A stretch of 64,000 nucleotides of DNA from Natroniella sulfidigena (GTDB lineage Bacteria > Bacillota > Halanaerobiia > Halobacteroidales > Halobacteroidaceae). The notes beneath the pieces are model-generated. The model was not told the DNA's origin and searched no databases. It saw nothing but the letters and a program-made list of their open reading frames with translations. The stretch spans positions 1 to 64,000 of the forward strand of contig NZ_JALKBY010000014.1 of NCBI RefSeq assembly GCF_023223645.1. The letters are read 5' to 3'. Shown here piece after piece: positions 62,861 to 64,000 of the stretch (position 1 is its first letter; the number at the start of each line of letters is the position of its first letter). Made by a program: the position numbers and the translations under genes.

Positions 62861-62898
62861 AAAAAACCTCTAAGTCATTTTGACTTAGAGGTTTTTTT
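62861..62898 (+). terminator. Terminator of the miaB operon
   Basis: AAAAACCTCTAAGTCA and TGACTTAGAGGTTTTT pair around TTT, followed by T. Confidence 0.95.
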
Positions 62899-62920
62899 CT
62901 ATTAGGTTAAAGTTAATTAC

Positions 62921-63027
62921 AATTCAGTTTAAGTTTGAGTCTAAGTCTAAGTAAGAGCTAAATCCTCATGTTTCTAGTGGTTGACTTAAACTTAACCTCA
63001 GCCTTAAACTTAAGCTTAATATCAAAT
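62921..63027. repeat. Dispersed repeat C, copy 3
   Basis: AATTCAGTTTAAGTTTGAG, AGTCTAAGTAAGAGCTAA, GTGGTTGACTTAAACTTAA, then CTTAATATCAAATAAG. It is very similar to the 38258 copy. It separates the miaB operon from mutS. Confidence 0.8.
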
Positions 63028-63074
63028 AAGTTTAGAATTGATTCGATCTAATTTAAATTTAAGTTAGATTGTGG

Positions 63075-63080
63075 TATAAT
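63075..63080 (+). promoter_or_regulatory. Possible extended -10 promoter toward mutS
   Basis: TGG-TATAAT lies 250 bp upstream of mutS. The long leader in between (63090-63325) is AT-rich, with GAATTGTGAATTGTGC and TAAATTGTCAATTGAA words resembling other intergenic repeats; no gene is seen. Confidence 0.4.
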
Positions 63081-63330
63081 AATTATTTGAATTAAGGAGT
63101 ATTCTCAGCTAAAAGAAAATATTGTAAGCTTGGAAATCTAATTCTCTTATAGCTTTTGATTATTGATTTTTCCATTTTTTGATCTTGATATTTTGAATTT
63201 AATTGTGAATTGTGCATCGTAAATTGTCAATTGAAACGGGAGTGAAGAAAGTTTTAGATATCTCTAAAGTATTGCAATAGTAAGATTAGATTTAGCTGAA
63301 AGTATTATAAAGTTATTAGGAGGTGGGAGT

Positions 63331-64000
63331 ATGGCTAAGTTGACTCCAATGATGCAGCAGTATTATTCAATAAAAGATGAATATCAGGATGCAATCTTAT
63401 TTTTTAGATTAGGTGATTTTTATGAAATGTTCAATGATGATGCTAAGGTTGCAGCACGAGAGTTAGAATTGACTTTAACTGCTCGGAATAAAGGAAAAGG
63501 GGATAAGATTCCAATGGCAGGAGTTCCTTACCATTCTGCTGAGTCTTATCTTGCTCAATTAATAGATAAAGGTTATCGGGTGGCTATTTGTGAACAGGTA
63601 GAGGATCCAAGTGAGACGAGTGGATTGGTCAAGCGAGAAGTTGTCAGAGTGATTACGCCTGGGACTGTAGTCAATAATAATATGTTAGAGGATAAAGATA
63701 ATAATTATTTGGTTGCAGTTGTGAGTGGAGCTGAAGGGTATGGCTTTTCTGTAGTAGATGTTTCAACTGGAGAGTTTATGGTGACTCAATTAGATGGTTC
63801 TGCTCCGCAAGAGAAGGTGATCGATGAATTATCACGGATCAACCCAGCGGAAGTCTTACTTGACCAAGGAGTGGAGAAGAACGAACAGATTATGGATTTT
63901 ATGGCAGCACAGATTGCTCCAATCAAGACCAAGATAGCTGACAGTTTTAGTTATGATCGGGCTTATGAGTTGTTGACTGATCATTTTGAGACTGTGACTT
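63331..64000 (+). CDS. mutS: DNA mismatch repair protein MutS (N-terminal part, cut by window edge)
   Basis: About 223 codons are visible. The start AKLTPMMQQYYSIKDEYQDAILFFRLGDFYEMFNDDA contains the mismatch-recognition Phe-x-Glu motif (DFYEMF). GIPYHSAESYLAQLI-like and VAICEQVEDPS sequences follow, so domain I and part of domain II are present. MutS detects mismatches and recruits MutL. RBS TAGGAGGTGGGAG. The ATPase domain lies outside the window. Confidence 0.97.
   Translation, partial: MAKLTPMMQQYYSIKDEYQDAILFFRLGDFYEMFNDDAKVAARELELTLTARNKGKGDKIPMAGVPYHSAESYLAQLIDKGYRVAICEQVEDPSETSGLVKREVVRVITPGTVVNNNMLEDKDNNYLVAVVSGAEGYGFSVVDVSTGEFMVTQLDGSAPQEKVIDELSRINPAEVLLDQGVEKNEQIMDFMAAQIAPIKTKIADSFSYDRAYELLTDHFETVT

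Noticed and set aside
1-64000. tRNA, rRNA genes and CRISPR arrays
   Set aside because: I found no cloverleaf with a GGTTCGA-type T-arm, no rRNA blocks and no regularly spaced direct repeats.

Overview
The window looks like the chromosome of a spore-forming, salt-adapted, diderm member of the Firmicutes, most plausibly of the Halanaerobiales (Orenia, Halobacteroides or Acetohalobium-like). This is inferred, not proven. The DNA is strongly AT-rich, Shine-Dalgarno sites are strong (AGGAGG type), and proteins are acidic. Sporulation genes (alpha/beta SASP, GerW, a Spo0E-like protein) and Firmicutes regulators (CodY, RicA/RicF-type proteins, RecU) occur beside outer-membrane functions: a beta-barrel protein ending in Phe, two OmpH/Skp chaperones, GmhB of heptose synthesis, and HtrA.

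Layout. 1-1060: an IS200/IS605 element cut by the window edge (tnpA plus the N-terminal part of tnpB). 1090-2780: a dispersed repeat, a SAM-I riboswitch and metK. 2780-4500: an orphan promoter-terminator unit (candidate sRNA) between two copies of a terminator-linked repeat, a degenerate receiver/zinc-ribbon protein, a large structured RNA candidate and a SASP gene. 4700-10400: a membrane-anchored protein, an archaeal-type Pus10 pseudouridine synthase, PepF and an outer-membrane barrel. 10500-16500: PHP protein, chemoreceptor, pdxS with a collapsed pdxT remnant, a divergent PdxR/MocR regulator, gmhB. 16700-26400: two OmpR-type two-component systems, GerW, PgeF, a lipoprotein, two OmpH proteins, an NSS-family transporter. 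26460-30400: a tiny gene with a consensus promoter, a TPP enzyme divergent from a class III aminotransferase, and a SRPBCC protein.

30700-39600 is a sigma-54 controlled short-chain acyl-CoA locus: a PAS-PAS-AAA-Fis activator, then a -24/-12 promoter, CoA-transferase, GntP-type permease, SDR reductase and two thiolases. The likely job is uptake and interconversion of hydroxybutyrate or acetoacetate with acetyl-CoA. CodY follows, then a soluble chemoreceptor, a thioesterase, TrkA/TrkH, a third two-component system preceded by a G10 tract, HtrA, a CDF transporter and a beta-propeller lipoprotein.

51700-64000: RecU, CheY, acylphosphatase, a HARE-HTH protein, Hsp20, a probably metal/thiol-regulated iron-sulfur and flavodoxin cluster, Spo0E-like, a frameshifted membrane gene, an MBL hydrolase, a STAS protein, and miaB with two RicA/RicF-like genes followed by mutS (cut by the window edge). 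The miaB-ymcA-mutS order matches Bacillus.

The most unusual material is (1) Pus10 in a bacterial context, (2) a ~255-nt structured RNA candidate with a pseudoknot-capable loop, (3) a repeat family whose five copies all start at the U-tract of an intrinsic terminator and end in a covarying terminator hairpin, (4) an orphan sRNA candidate carrying an anti-Shine-Dalgarno sequence, and (5) a pdxT gene reduced to its two ends.
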